From assembly GCF_963665445.1 (NCBI RefSeq), contig NZ_OY762276.1:3528601-3592600 (forward strand): a stretch of 64,000 nucleotides of DNA, written 5' to 3'. The DNA comes from an uncultured Desulfobulbus sp. (GTDB lineage: Bacteria > Desulfobacterota > Desulfobulbia > Desulfobulbales > Desulfobulbaceae). Both the position numbers and the translations under genes were made by a program. Of the stretch, positions 9,455 to 19,074 are shown one piece after another (positions within the stretch are counted from its first letter, which is position 1; the number at the start of each line of letters is the position of its first letter). The notes below the pieces were generated by a model. That model worked only from the letters and a program-made list of their open reading frames with translations, ran no database searches and was not told the origin of the DNA.

Positions 9455-10699
9455 TCACATTCCGCCCTTGGAAACTGCCATAACGGCTTGAAAAAACGCA
9501 AAATACACAAACCCGACCATGCCCCCGATGCCGACGATCAGCATCGGCTCGATCATGATCGAGATCACCTTGACCTTGGCGGCCAACTCCTTGCGATAGT
9601 ACTCGCCCACGCCCTGCATGACCCCGTCCAGCTGGCCCGAACTCTCGCCCACCGCCGCCATGTGCCGCATCATCTGCGGTATATGGGGCTGCTCAAAGGC
9701 CTTGGACAGCGAGCGCCCGGCCAGCAGTCCTTCGGCGGCCCGCTTGAAACAGTCGCTCACCGCCAGGTTGTTGATCACCCCGGTGGTGATGCGCAGGGCC
9801 TCCAGGGCGGTGACGCCGCTGGACAGCAGAATCGCCAGGCTCCACCCCGCCTGGGCCATGGCCGAACAGCGGATAGCCCCGCCGATGACCGGGATGGCCA
9901 GGATCGCCCGGTCGAGCACCTTCTTGCTCTTGGGCTGGGTGGTGGCGGCGAGCAGCGAGAAGATCGCCGTCCCGGCGGCGATGAGGATCACCTTGCCGTT
10001 GTCGTGCATCCAGCCGGCCACGTCGAGCAGCATCTGGGTCGAGGCCGGCAGCTCGGCGTTGCGCGCGGTGAGGAAGGTGGCAAACCGGGGAATGACCCCG
10101 GCCACGAGAAAGATCACCACCCCCACGGCGGCGACGAGCACGAACGAGGGATAGGTCATGGCCGCCACCAGCTGCTGCTTGAGCTCCCGCTTCTTTTCCA
10201 TGTCGTCGGCCAGCCGGTCGAGGATCGAGTCGAGGTTGCCGCTCTGCTCGCCGCTGGCCACCAGGTTGGCGACCATCGGCGCGAACACCTTCTTCTCCCG
10301 GGCCATGGCCGTGGAAAAGCTGGCACCCCGCCGGATCTCGTCGCCCATGCGCCGCAGGACCCGCTTGAGGCGGATCTTGCTCACCATGTCGCAGTTGGCG
10401 TCCAGGGCGGTGACCAGGGTGTAGCCGGAACGGAGCATGAGCGAGGTCTGGCGAAAGAGCATCACTAGGTCCATGGCCTTGATGCCGGCGTACTGGCCAG
10501 GATTGAGCAGGCTCGGCAGCTTGCGCAGCAGATTCCACAGCCGATTGCCGGAACGGGAGCGATCGCCCTCGACCAACTCGAGCACGAAGATGGAGCGCTC
10601 GCGGAGAATGCGCCGAGCCTCCTTGAGATCCTTGGCCTCGACTTGGCCCTGCTGGGCCGCGCCCCGCCCGTCCAGGGCGCTGTAGGAAAAGATCGGCAT
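9455..10699 (-). CDS. Type II secretion / type IV pilus inner-membrane platform protein (GspF/PilC family)
   Basis: A 414-residue GspF/PilC protein, the inner-membrane platform that couples the ATPase to pseudopilin extraction. It has the family start (PIFSYSALDGRG), two repeated T2SSF domains (about 75-195 and 275-400) with KFAxxLALMxRSG-like segments, and three membrane helices. Its length is normal. It lies six bases after the assembly ATPase gene in the same operon. Confidence 0.95.
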   Translation of the reverse strand: MPIFSYSALDGRGAAQQGQVEAKDLKEARRILRERSIFVLELVEGDRSRSGNRLWNLLRKLPSLLNPGQYAGIKAMDLVMLFRQTSLMLRSGYTLVTALDANCDMVSKIRLKRVLRRMGDEIRRGASFSTAMAREKKVFAPMVANLVASGEQSGNLDSILDRLADDMEKKRELKQQLVAAMTYPSFVLVAAVGVVIFLVAGVIPRFATFLTARNAELPASTQMLLDVAGWMHDNGKVILIAAGTAIFSLLAATTQPKSKKVLDRAILAIPVIGGAIRCSAMAQAGWSLAILLSSGVTALEALRITTGVINNLAVSDCFKRAAEGLLAGRSLSKAFEQPHIPQMMRHMAAVGESSGQLDGVMQGVGEYYRKELAAKVKVISIMIEPMLIVGIGGMVGFVYFAFFQAVMAVSKGGM

Positions 10700-10705
10700 G
10701 CGCGG

Positions 10706-12328
10706 TTACTCCTCGGCCCGCAGATGGAGCACGTCGTTCAGGGCGGCCTCACCGGCGAGCACCTTGGCACAGCCGTCCTGCCACAGGCTGCGCAGACCGG
10801 TGGCCATGCGGCGGATCTCGTTTTCGCCCGCGCCCTCGGCGATGGCCACCCGCAAATTGTTGTCGATCCACAGGGCCTCGTAGATGCCCACCCGGCCACG
10901 GTATCCCGAGCCCAGGCAGAACGAGCAGCCCACGGGCTCGTAGATTTCAAGATCGCCCTGCTCGGGCCGTCCAAGCAGACGGAGTTCATCGGGGCTGGCC
11001 GCCCGTTTTTTCCGGCAGTGACGGCAGAGGCGCCGCACCAGCCGCTGGGCGAGGACCCCGATCAGGGTTGAGCCGATGAGAAAGCGCTCGGCGCCGATAT
11101 CGGCCAACCGGGTGACCGCGCCCACCGAATCGTTGGTATGGAGGGTGGAGAGCACCAGGTGGCCGGTCATGGCCGCGCGCATGCCGATCTCCACGGTCTC
11201 GCGATCGCGCATCTCACCCACCAGGATCACGTCCGGGTCGTGGCGGAGAAAGGAGCGCAGGGCCTGGGCGAAGTTGACCTTACCGCTTACCTGCACCTGG
11301 CTCACCCCGACGATGGGCTGCTCAACCGGATCCTCGACGGTGAGCACGTTCATCTTGTCCACATTCAGCTCGCGGATGGCGGCGTAGAGGGTAGTGGACT
11401 TGCCGCTGCCGGTGGGGCCGGTGACCAGGATCATGCCGTAGGGCCGGGCGATGCCGCGCCGGAACTCGCCGAGGATCTCCGGGGGCATGCCCAGGTCCTC
11501 GAGGCTGAGGTTGCCGGTCTCCTGGCCCAGGATGCGCATGGTGCCGCGCTCGCCCCAACGGGTGGGGATGGTGGCGACGCGGATATCGGTCTCGGGGATG
11601 TCCCAGTCGCTGATGGTGTACTTGAGGGCCCCGTCCTGGGCCATGCGCTGCTCGGCGATATCCAGGCTGGCGAGGACCTTGATCCGGTTCATCAGGGCCT
11701 CCTGCTCGGCCATGCTCAGCAGCCGGCCGTAGTCCTGCATCTGCCCGTCCACGCGCAGCCGCACCCGCATGCCGCCCTCGATCGGCTCGAAATGGATATC
11801 CGAGGCCCGCCGCAGGTAGACCTCCTTCATCACCTGGTCAAAGAGCTCCACCGGGTCGTTGTCGCCGTCGCCGCCCTGGGCGATGGCCGCCACCGTGCCG
11901 CCGTCGCCGCTGAGGAGCACGGCGGTGCGCAGGGCGCGCGGCTCGGCCAGGGCCGGGATGAAACGACAGCCCACCGCCCGCTCGGCCCGCTCGACGCTGA
12001 GCAGGTCCTCGGGGTCGGCGAGCACCAGGTAGCGCTCGCCCTTCCGGCGCACCGGCAGCACCGGCTTCTGCTGGCGCATGGTGCGCGGCAGCATGGCCAG
12101 GGCCTCGGCATCTCCCTTGAGATCGCTGGGATGAAAAAACTCCATCTGATGCGAGTCGGCCAGGGCCTGATAGAGGGCCACCTCCGGAAAACGGCCCGCC
12201 CGGGTCACCACCTCGAGAAGGGGCAGTCGCTCGCGCTTGGCCTGGAGCCGCAGCCCCTTGAGGGCCACCGCGTCCACCAGCCCGACCCGGATGCCCGCCT
12301 CGATCAGGGTCGCCTCGGTCACCGCCAT
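10706..12328 (-). CDS. Assembly ATPase (GspE/PilB family)
   Basis: A 540-residue GspE/PilB ATPase that powers pilus or pseudopilus assembly at the cytoplasmic face. An MshEN/GspE N-domain spans about residues 1-140. The ATPase core carries Walker A GPTGSGKST (about 310), the Asp and His boxes, and Walker B with LVGEMRDRET. A C4 zinc element lies near 450 (CRHCRKKRA ... CSFCLGSG). The start ATG overlaps the PilT-like stop by one base (TGATG), and GGAGGGG lies in front. An upstream extension of the frame is not needed. Confidence 0.95.
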   Translation of the reverse strand: MAVTEATLIEAGIRVGLVDAVALKGLRLQAKRERLPLLEVVTRAGRFPEVALYQALADSHQMEFFHPSDLKGDAEALAMLPRTMRQQKPVLPVRRKGERYLVLADPEDLLSVERAERAVGCRFIPALAEPRALRTAVLLSGDGGTVAAIAQGGDGDNDPVELFDQVMKEVYLRRASDIHFEPIEGGMRVRLRVDGQMQDYGRLLSMAEQEALMNRIKVLASLDIAEQRMAQDGALKYTISDWDIPETDIRVATIPTRWGERGTMRILGQETGNLSLEDLGMPPEILGEFRRGIARPYGMILVTGPTGSGKSTTLYAAIRELNVDKMNVLTVEDPVEQPIVGVSQVQVSGKVNFAQALRSFLRHDPDVILVGEMRDRETVEIGMRAAMTGHLVLSTLHTNDSVGAVTRLADIGAERFLIGSTLIGVLAQRLVRRLCRHCRKKRAASPDELRLLGRPEQGDLEIYEPVGCSFCLGSGYRGRVGIYEALWIDNNLRVAIAEGAGENEIRRMATGLRSLWQDGCAKVLAGEAALNDVLHLRAEE

Positions 12329-13488
12329 CAGCGCACCCCTCCGGCCACGCTGAGGTGCTTCTTGAAGCCGTCCTTGTCGTTGCACAGGTCAAGGGCGCGC
12401 TCCTTGGCGATCTTGCCGTTCTTCACCAGCCGGGCCAGCTCCTGGTCCAGGGTCCACATCCCGTCCTTGGCCCCGGCCTCCATCATCGAGTAGAGCTGGC
12501 GGGTTTTCGAATTCTGGATCAGGTTGGCGGCGGCGGTGGTCACCATCAGCAGTTCCACCACCGGCACCCGGCCCTTGCCGTCGACGGTGGGCACCAGCCG
12601 CTGGGCGATGACCGCCTTGAGCACCATGGAGATGCGATGCCGGGCCACGGCCTGCTCCTCGCCGGAAAAATAGCCGATGAACCGCTCGATGGCGCCGATG
12701 GCCTCGCCGGTGTGGAGGGTGGAGAACACCAGGTGGCCGGTCTCGGCGGCGGTGATCGAGGCCTGCATGGTCTGTTTGTCGCGCATCTCGCCCACCATGA
12801 TCACGTCCGGGTCCTCGCGCATGGCCGCGCGCACCGCCTCGGCATAGGAGGGCACGTCGCGGTTGACCTCGCGGTGGTGCACCAGGCTGCGATGGCTCTG
12901 GTGGACGAACTCCACCGGGTCCTCGACGGTGAGGATATGGCACTCGCGGTTGCGGTTGATCTCGTCGAGCAGCACCGCCAGGGTCGAGGACTTGCCGCTG
13001 CCGGTGACCCCGGTGACCAGCACCAGCCCGGACTTGAGATAGGCCAGCTCCCGCAGTCGCGAAGGCAGGCCCAGCTCTTCCAGGGCGAGGATGTTCTGGT
13101 CCAGGTGGCGGATGGCCAGGGCGGGCCGTCCCAGCTCCATGTAGCAGTTGATGCGGAAGCGCTGGCCGGCGCTGTTGGAGTGGCCCAGATCCACGGTCCA
13201 CTGCTGGGCGAACTCCTGGCGCTGTGCCTTACTCATGATCGCGGCGGCCATGGCCACCACCTCGGCCTCGTTATAGACCTTGTCGCCCTGGGGCCGCAGC
13301 CGCCCGTCCACCCGGTAGCTCACCGGCTTGTCGCAGGAGAGGTGCATGTCCGAGGCGCCGAGCTCGACGCAGCGGCGCAGCAGCTCGTCGATGGCGGCCG
13401 CGGCACCTCTGTCGACGGCGGGCTCCGGGCAGACCGGGCAGCGGGTGAGATGTTCCTCAATCATTGGTGGGTGCATAATCCCGCTCAC
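12328..13488 (-). CDS. PilT-like retraction ATPase
   Basis: A 386-residue PilT-family ATPase, normally the motor of pilus retraction. Walker A is GVTGSGKSS (about 165), Walker B includes MVGEMRDKQT, and the PilT-type AEGR-like region appears as MMEAGAKDGM. The first 25 residues carry an unusual CPVC pair (RCPVCPEP). The GTG at 13488 overlaps the previous stop and has GGAG eight bases before it; an in-frame ATG at 13476 is an alternative. A PilT motor argues for a retractable pilus or a hybrid system rather than a plain type II secretion system. Confidence 0.92.
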   Translation of the reverse strand: MSGIMHPPMIEEHLTRCPVCPEPAVDRGAAAAIDELLRRCVELGASDMHLSCDKPVSYRVDGRLRPQGDKVYNEAEVVAMAAAIMSKAQRQEFAQQWTVDLGHSNSAGQRFRINCYMELGRPALAIRHLDQNILALEELGLPSRLRELAYLKSGLVLVTGVTGSGKSSTLAVLLDEINRNRECHILTVEDPVEFVHQSHRSLVHHREVNRDVPSYAEAVRAAMREDPDVIMVGEMRDKQTMQASITAAETGHLVFSTLHTGEAIGAIERFIGYFSGEEQAVARHRISMVLKAVIAQRLVPTVDGKGRVPVVELLMVTTAAANLIQNSKTRQLYSMMEAGAKDGMWTLDQELARLVKNGKIAKERALDLCNDKDGFKKHLSVAGGVR

Positions 13489-14120
13489 ATCGACATCTCC
13501 AGGGCAACGTAAATGGTGCCGTCAACCACCGGCAGGCGCCCTTTCTGCTCCTCGAGCTGACGGGAAAAAAGTTTCATGTTCATCACCGAGACGTAGAAGG
13601 AGAGGTCCTTGAGCCCCTTGAGAAATTCCACCAGCGGGCGGAACTGGCTGTTGGCGGTCAGCACCAGCAGCGGCCGCCCCAGGGCCGGATCGATGGGCGC
13701 GGCCACCATGCCGTCCTCGGTGGAGAGCCCCTTTCTCGAGACCGCCAGCAGGGTGACGCCGGTGCGGTCGGCCAGGGTGGTGATCTCGAGCAAAAGCTGC
13801 TGCCGCACCTCGGCCGACTCCACCGGGGCAAAACCGGTGTCCAGCTCGTTGAAGGACTGGTTGATCTCGACCAGCTTGCGGTCGACCTCGTCGATCTTGC
13901 GCTGCACGGCCTGGGGGTTGGCGTTCATGTTCTTGGTATCGACCTTGGCCCGTTTCGCAATCCGGTCCTTGATGCGGTGGATCGACTTGGACGACTCGAA
14001 CAGGCCGCGATGGGTAAAGGGGTAGAGCCCGGCCCCATAGGCCCCGAGGAGCACGAAAGCGATCACCAGCTGCACCTTGAGACGGTCGGCGGGGGGGAGT
14101 TTTTTCCAGCGTTGTATCAT
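13485..14120 (-). CDS. PilO-like inner-membrane protein
   Basis: A 211-residue bitopic protein. It has a short cytoplasmic start, one membrane helix (LVIAFVLLGAYGAGLYPF), a coiled-coil of about 60 residues (AKRAKVDTKNMN ... LVEINQSFNELD), and a small alpha/beta domain at the C-terminus. That is the layout of PilO/GspM. The ATG at 14120 is used because it puts the helix close to the N-terminus; the open frame continues upstream but reads as proline/arginine-rich noise. It sits between the PilM/PilN-like gene and the PilT-like gene. Confidence 0.78.
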   Translation of the reverse strand: MIQRWKKLPPADRLKVQLVIAFVLLGAYGAGLYPFTHRGLFESSKSIHRIKDRIAKRAKVDTKNMNANPQAVQRKIDEVDRKLVEINQSFNELDTGFAPVESAEVRQQLLLEITTLADRTGVTLLAVSRKGLSTEDGMVAAPIDPALGRPLLVLTANSQFRPLVEFLKGLKDLSFYVSVMNMKLFSRQLEEQKGRLPVVDGTIYVALEMSM

Positions 14121-14181
14121 GGTTGCGTTGTCCGGAGTGATGGCCGGGGAAGTAGATCGGCTGTGGAGGTGGCCATGGGTT

Positions 14182-15951
14182 TCACCGTTTCTTTTTCTTG
14201 GGCGGAGTCTTCGCGGCCTTGCCGCCCGCAGGGGCTGCGGACGCGGATTCCGCTCCCGGCCCGGACTCATTGGGCGCCAGCCAGATATTGAACACATAGC
14301 CCTCGAGGCCGAGCCAGTTTCTGCCGCGCATTATCTTGTTCTCCCGCACCCAGTACTGCCAGGGTTCGAGCTTTTCATTGAGCCGGCTGACAAAGCTCTG
14401 CCCCTCGGTGTCGTTCAGGGCCCAGCCCTCGAGGCGAATGGTGGTGCGCTTGTCGTTCTCCTCGACCACATCGAGGACAATCTCCTCGCCAATCGCAGCG
14501 GCAACCGCCTCGAGTATCCCGGGAACCAGGTCCTGACGGCGGCGGATGACGTTGTCGAGCACCCCCTGCATCTGCTCCTTGGAACTCAGTTCGAGTTGTT
14601 TACTCTCAAGCACCCCTTCAAGCCGCCTGGCCTCGCCCGCCATGGAATCGACCTGGCGTTTGAGCGACAACTGCTGCTCGTACTCCACCTCCAGCCGGGT
14701 CAGTTCGGCATTGTTGTTCGCGGTCCGGATGCGGGCCCAGGTTTCAAAGGAGGCGATGGCGATCACCACCAGACCGATTCCGGCCCAGGGCCAGAGTTCA
14801 CGCCGCTTCCACAGGGGCGGCGGCGGGTCCTGGGCGCGGATGCGCACCAGGGGCACGCCCTTGGCCAGGCCGAGGGCGTGCCGGGCCACGCCCTGCATGG
14901 ACAGTACGCACAGCCCCTGTTCCCCGTCGTCCGCACCGCCCAGCCGCTCCACCCGGGCGGTGCTGTGGGTGAAGGCCTGGGCCAGGGCGGCGGTCAGTTC
15001 CCCGGCCTGCGTCGGTGGGGCGCTGCAATAGATGGTCCGGGTCTCCGGACGGACCAGGTCGCGCACCGCCTCGATCAGCGGTTCGATCTCCACCCGGCCC
15101 ATGGAACAGGGCCGCAGGGCCTGGTAGTCGGGCTGGCCCCCCTGGCCACGGAAGACAAGGACCTGCTCCTGGAGGATATCGATCAGGATCCAGCCTTCGT
15201 CACCGCCCTTCACCAGGGGCAGGCAGGCGCCCAAACGGGGGTAGATCCAGCCGAGGTGGAGGTTGTGGCGGGCAAAGGCCCTGGCCCAGCCGTCGCGGAT
15301 GCCGGCGCCGATCCCGGCCACGGACCAGAGAAAGCCGTCTTCCTCGTCGCCGCCTGCCAGGCCGGTCCAGCCGGTGGCCATCTCGGTGTCGTCGCCGCCG
15401 GCCCAGAGCTCCTGGAGGGCCAGGGCCTGGTCCATGGGTTCAGACTCCACCAGATGGCTGAAGGAGGCCGTGCCCAGGCGCACCTGCTCCTCGGCGGCCC
15501 TGGTCTCGATCGCCAGGCGCTGCTCGGCGCTGATCTCGCCCCGCCCCATGAGCAGGGCCTGCAGGGTCCAGAGCTCGCTCTGCTGCACCAGAAGCTCTTC
15601 GAGCTCCCAGCGGACCAGCTCGGCCATCTGCGCCTCGGGGCGCGGTTTCTTGGGATCGACCGGCAGGGAGTGGAGCGCGCCGGCGGCGCAGGGGGAGATG
15701 AGGACAGCGTTCTTGGGCAGCTGTTTCTTCGACTGGCTCTGCAGCTGGGCCACCACCTCGCCGACCGCTACGGCCAGGTCGGTCGCCGAAGACAGGGCGA
15801 CCGAGCCCAGCATCACCGCCTGGGAGGCGGAGCTCGAGGCAACCGCGCCGTAGAGGTGAAACCCGGTGCTCTCGAACACCAGCACCCGGCCCGGTTTGCC
15901 CAGTTTGAGCTTTTTGAGATTGATCCCCTTGGGGATGTGCAGCTTCAACAT
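14182..15951 (-). CDS. Fused PilM/GspL-like actin fold and PilN-like protein
   Basis: A 589-residue protein. The first 370 residues look like the actin-like cytoplasmic domain of PilM/GspL. One membrane helix near 385 (ELWPWAGIGLVVIAIAS), a coiled coil and a periplasmic PilN-like domain follow, so two genes of the classical pilus cluster appear joined in one. The tail ends in a proline/lysine-rich stretch (KTPPKKKKR). The ATG at 15951 has AGGTG five bases before it; a TTG at 15987 that overlaps the upstream stop is less likely. Role: cytoplasm-to-platform connector of the machine. Confidence 0.82.
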   Translation of the reverse strand: MLKLHIPKGINLKKLKLGKPGRVLVFESTGFHLYGAVASSSASQAVMLGSVALSSATDLAVAVGEVVAQLQSQSKKQLPKNAVLISPCAAGALHSLPVDPKKPRPEAQMAELVRWELEELLVQQSELWTLQALLMGRGEISAEQRLAIETRAAEEQVRLGTASFSHLVESEPMDQALALQELWAGGDDTEMATGWTGLAGGDEEDGFLWSVAGIGAGIRDGWARAFARHNLHLGWIYPRLGACLPLVKGGDEGWILIDILQEQVLVFRGQGGQPDYQALRPCSMGRVEIEPLIEAVRDLVRPETRTIYCSAPPTQAGELTAALAQAFTHSTARVERLGGADDGEQGLCVLSMQGVARHALGLAKGVPLVRIRAQDPPPPLWKRRELWPWAGIGLVVIAIASFETWARIRTANNNAELTRLEVEYEQQLSLKRQVDSMAGEARRLEGVLESKQLELSSKEQMQGVLDNVIRRRQDLVPGILEAVAAAIGEEIVLDVVEENDKRTTIRLEGWALNDTEGQSFVSRLNEKLEPWQYWVRENKIMRGRNWLGLEGYVFNIWLAPNESGPGAESASAAPAGGKAAKTPPKKKKR

Positions 15952-15983
15952 ATTACACCTGCGCCGCCCACCGGCGCCGAAGT

Positions 15984-17144
15984 TCAATAAGAAGTAATTT
16001 TCCGTTCAAATGGTTGCAGCGCAGTTCCAGGAACATAGGTAAATGGGGTCCAGAGTGGCGCACCGGTTGGAAAAGAGTTGGCGCTGGTAAACTGAGTAAT
16101 CGGACAGTTGCCACCACTATCCGCCTCTACAATTGCAAAGGCCGCAGCACCAAGGTAAAACACTGAGCTGGTAGCGAAATCAAACCATACGGTTGCCCTA
16201 TCCCCATTATATGAGATTGTCTTAGATGCAGTTGTTATATATGGCAAATTGGTCGAATCTTTAAAAAAAATTCCATTTTTATTATAAGATACTGCAAGAC
16301 AAACATTTACAGATGGTTGCCATATGATATCACTCTGGTTAATTACAGAATCACCATTGACATCTTCACCTAAGTACGATGCACATCCACTAGCCCCAGA
16401 TGAATCTTGAAGAGATTTCCATGTAAAACCACTCGATACACAAGAATTTTTATCTGAAATATTCGAATAGCCCCCTGAAGAAACCTGACACACATAACAT
16501 TGAGATGAGGACTTAAAATCAAAAACCACCTCTAATTTCGTAAAATTGAGGCTATACTCATTTGCAGTTATCAAAGGGGTAGTACTATCTGGATAATCAG
16601 CATCAAAATCAGAACCGCCACTTGCCCCATCACGGCCATAGCTCTGCACAGTCAGGTCGCCGCTGGCAGAAACGCTGTAGTTCCAGTTATTGCCCCAGCC
16701 ATCCAGGTATGTGCCGGTACTGCCGAAGCCAGGCGGCAGGTAGGGCCCGTTCCACCCCGCCCAAAGGCCTGTGGTCGAATCGTAGGCTGAACCTGTCTGG
16801 ATGATCCAGGTGCCGCCCGCTGTGCCGCAATCGGTGCTGTTGCTGTACTGGGGGAGGCCGTCACAGTAGTTCTGTGCAACCAGGGCCTGCAACTTCGCCG
16901 GCAGCCGCCCCATGTCCGCCACATAGCCGCGCACCTCGGGGCCGCCGTTGACCGTGCGCGAGGTGTCGCCGATGATGGCCCGGCGGATGGCCTGCAGCCG
17001 GTTTTTGGTGTCCTCGAAATGGAGCTGGTCGGTGTTGTTGGTCACCACCCCCAGGCTCATCCAGGCCACGGCGGAGAGGATGGTCACCACCAGCAGGAGC
17101 TCGAGGAGGGTGAACCCGGCCATGTTATCCCGCGTTCTTTCCAT
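15984..17144 (-). CDS. Large type IV pseudopilin with an AT-rich C-terminal module
   Basis: A 386-residue prepilin with a short leader ending MAG and a class III/IV cleavage site before FTLLELLLVV, followed by the usual hydrophobic helix and a GspG-like N-terminal half. The second half (about residues 180-320) has cysteine pairs and a very different base composition: 16,200-16,600 is clearly AT-rich while both flanks are GC-rich. It overlaps nothing upstream and ends four bases past the TTG alternative of the next gene. It is probably a minor pilin or adhesin-type tip subunit; the C-terminal domain family is not recognised. Confidence 0.85.
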   Translation of the reverse strand: MERTRDNMAGFTLLELLLVVTILSAVAWMSLGVVTNNTDQLHFEDTKNRLQAIRRAIIGDTSRTVNGGPEVRGYVADMGRLPAKLQALVAQNYCDGLPQYSNSTDCGTAGGTWIIQTGSAYDSTTGLWAGWNGPYLPPGFGSTGTYLDGWGNNWNYSVSASGDLTVQSYGRDGASGGSDFDADYPDSTTPLITANEYSLNFTKLEVVFDFKSSSQCYVCQVSSGGYSNISDKNSCVSSGFTWKSLQDSSGASGCASYLGEDVNGDSVINQSDIIWQPSVNVCLAVSYNKNGIFFKDSTNLPYITTASKTISYNGDRATVWFDFATSSVFYLGAAAFAIVEADSGGNCPITQFTSANSFPTGAPLWTPFTYVPGTALQPFERKITSY

Positions 17145-17162
17145 GGTACCCAGGCGACCCGA

Positions 17163-17708
17163 TCAGGGGATGGCGGAAAAATCCACCACCAGGATGGCCG
17201 GGCCCTTGGCGTAGCTGTAGACGTGGTAGCCAAGGAAATGTGCCTTTTCCTCTTCCTTGAGCCCGGCGTTGAGTTTCAACACCGCGTTTTTCTCCACGTA
17301 CACCGGGATGATCCGGCCGCCGCTGGACTCGACGAACATCCGGTGATTGATCTCCGGCAGGGGCGAAACCCCGGAGAGCTCGAGGGCCTTGTAGACATAG
17401 GTGACCTGGCGCTCCTCGGGCAGCCGCTTCATGCGCGCGTCAAAGCTCACCGGCCGGGCCATCTTGATCAGCTTCTTGCCCTTTTCCGCGGCATGCTTTT
17501 CCAGCTCGATAAATGTGTCGAGCTCGACCCGGGTGAAGCTCTCCTCCTTGACCGGCGCGGCCTGGCCCACGGTTTCCGGGGCAGCCTGGGCCACCGCCGG
17601 CGGCGTCTCCCGGGGAGCAGGGGCGTTCTCCTCGGCCCCCACGCCCAGAGGCAGGGCGAGAAAGAACAGCAACGCAAGGAACAACTGTATTTTCAGCGTG
17701 TTATACAT
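17163..17708 (-). CDS. Exported protein of unknown function in the pilus operon
   Basis: A 181-residue protein with a clear signal peptide (about 25 residues, ending GVGAEE), a proline/alanine-rich linker to about residue 60, then a compact charged domain ending in VVDFSAIP. No family is recognised. It lies between two pseudopilin genes on the same strand, 18 bases before the next one, so it is probably a periplasmic accessory of the same machine. Confidence 0.72.
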   Translation of the reverse strand: MYNTLKIQLFLALLFFLALPLGVGAEENAPAPRETPPAVAQAAPETVGQAAPVKEESFTRVELDTFIELEKHAAEKGKKLIKMARPVSFDARMKRLPEERQVTYVYKALELSGVSPLPEINHRMFVESSGGRIIPVYVEKNAVLKLNAGLKEEEKAHFLGYHVYSYAKGPAILVVDFSAIP

Positions 17709-17735
17709 ATCGACTCACTCGAACGTTTCACTTGG

Positions 17736-18485
17736 TTATTGCACCGGCAGGACAATATCGTCGCCGGTGTTGTATGCTCCATCCGGCCCCATGCTGACCA
17801 GTTGCCACCGGTTCGGCGAGGCGGCGGTCTGGAGAAACAGATAGGGCCGCCCCCAGGCGTCGCCTGAGGGAATATTGCTCCACTGAAAGATCGACCCTAT
17901 GGGTTTGTGATCAAAGGGGTCGGCGATGCCGACCACATCCACCATGGTCCCGGCGGTGGGGTCGCCGGAGTCATTGTCGGCGAGATCGGGGTCCGTTGGG
18001 TTGAGATCGTCACCGATGTTGACCTCGCCGTCGGCAAAGCCGCTCAGGTAAGGGCCGCGCCAGCCGCGCCCGGTCTCCGCGTTCCAGGTGGCCAGCGGAT
18101 GGGTCGCGGGCAGGGGGCTGGTCGTGGCCAGCAACTGGTAGAGGTTGGCCGGCGAATAGAACCATTCATCATCGCTGCCGTCGTCATGGCTGGGCACGGT
18201 GGTCACCTCGCCGCCATCGGCGGTCAGCCGGAACACACCCTCCCGAGGGAAATAGCCGGTATCCGCCTTGAACTGGCGCAGGGCGCTTGCGATCTGCTGC
18301 ATCTCGCTGTAGGCGAGCCGTTCGTCGGCGTGTTCGGCCACCCCCTTGAAGGTGCCCGAGGCGATGAAGGAGATGGCCGCCAGGATGGCGACAACCACCA
18401 GAAGCTCGAGGAGGGTGTAGCCATCCTGCCCTTTTGCGGTCAAGATCGATCTGTTTCGCGGTTGCGGCCTGTTGGGTTGCAGCAC
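17736..18485 (-). CDS. Type IV pseudopilin (GspG-like)
   Basis: A 249-residue prepilin. The leader ends at QDG before YTLLELLVVVAILAAISF, with a Glu at position 5 of the mature protein. The globular part resembles GspG, including DTGYFPRE and WRGPYLSGF segments. The only plausible start is the GTG at 18485, giving a leader of about 22 residues; no ATG is available and the ribosome site is weak, so the exact start is uncertain. It ends 28 bases before the exported protein gene. Confidence 0.87.
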   Translation of the reverse strand: MLQPNRPQPRNRSILTAKGQDGYTLLELLVVVAILAAISFIASGTFKGVAEHADERLAYSEMQQIASALRQFKADTGYFPREGVFRLTADGGEVTTVPSHDDGSDDEWFYSPANLYQLLATTSPLPATHPLATWNAETGRGWRGPYLSGFADGEVNIGDDLNPTDPDLADNDSGDPTAGTMVDVVGIADPFDHKPIGSIFQWSNIPSGDAWGRPYLFLQTAASPNRWQLVSMGPDGAYNTGDDIVLPVQ

Positions 18486-18595
18486 ATTGCCCCGATAAAG
18501 TCTGCGCCGGGCCAGAGACCCGACTGAATCACGTTGTCACTCCGCTGCCGGGGCGTGGAGCCGTGCTCCAGCGCTCCGCCCCATCGGTAAAAGAT

Positions 18596-18620
18596 GGTGG
18601 GCACAAACTTCGTGCCCACC
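18596..18620. terminator. REP-like hairpin between pilus genes
   Basis: Perfect nine-base arms, GGTGGGCAC and GTGCCCACC, are separated by seven bases. The hairpin lies between the lipoprotein gene and the next pseudopilin on the minus strand and is followed on that strand by TCTTTT. It could attenuate transcription or be a REP-type palindrome. The rest of 18,486-18,759 shows no gene. Confidence 0.5.
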
Positions 18621-18759
18621 CTACCGCTCGCTGTCCGTTTCCCCGATGTTCGCCCGCACTCCGGGAGCGGACACAGGGCCCCCGGAAGGGTCGCGCGCCG
18701 CCGGGACACTCGCCAGGCCGGCGACGCGCGGGCCGCATCCGGGAGCAGCCTGCAACGGG

Positions 18760-19074
18760 TTATTTCTTCACGGCCTTGACGCACTGGGCGCGGGCCTCGC
18801 TCAGGGGCGTCTTGAAATCGGCGGAGTACTTGCGGCGGGTCTTGTTGATCGCCTCGCTCTCCTTGAGTCCGCCGTTGAGCATCCCGGCGAGGTAATTGTA
18901 CTGTTCGCCCTTGACGGTCTTGCTCGCCGCCTCGGCATAGCAGGCGGCCTGGTCGGCGGGGATTCCGCTCTTGATCAGGCCGCTCTTCATGGTTTCGACG
19001 TCCGGCGACGAACCGCAGCCGGCCAGCAACACGGTCAACAGCAACAAGGGGGATATTCGTTTCATGGCTAGCAT
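18760..19074 (-). CDS. Small lipoprotein
   Basis: A 104-residue exported lipoprotein with a lipobox at LLLTVLLAGC; the mature Cys is near residue 22. The remainder is a mostly helical domain with a second Cys pair (AACYAEAAS and ARAQCVKA). The ATG at 19074 has GGAG six bases before it; a second ATG three codons on is possible. It lies within the pseudopilin cluster and could be a pilotin-like factor for the secretin, but that is inference only. Confidence 0.72.
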   Translation of the reverse strand: MLAMKRISPLLLLTVLLAGCGSSPDVETMKSGLIKSGIPADQAACYAEAASKTVKGEQYNYLAGMLNGGLKESEAINKTRRKYSADFKTPLSEARAQCVKAVKK

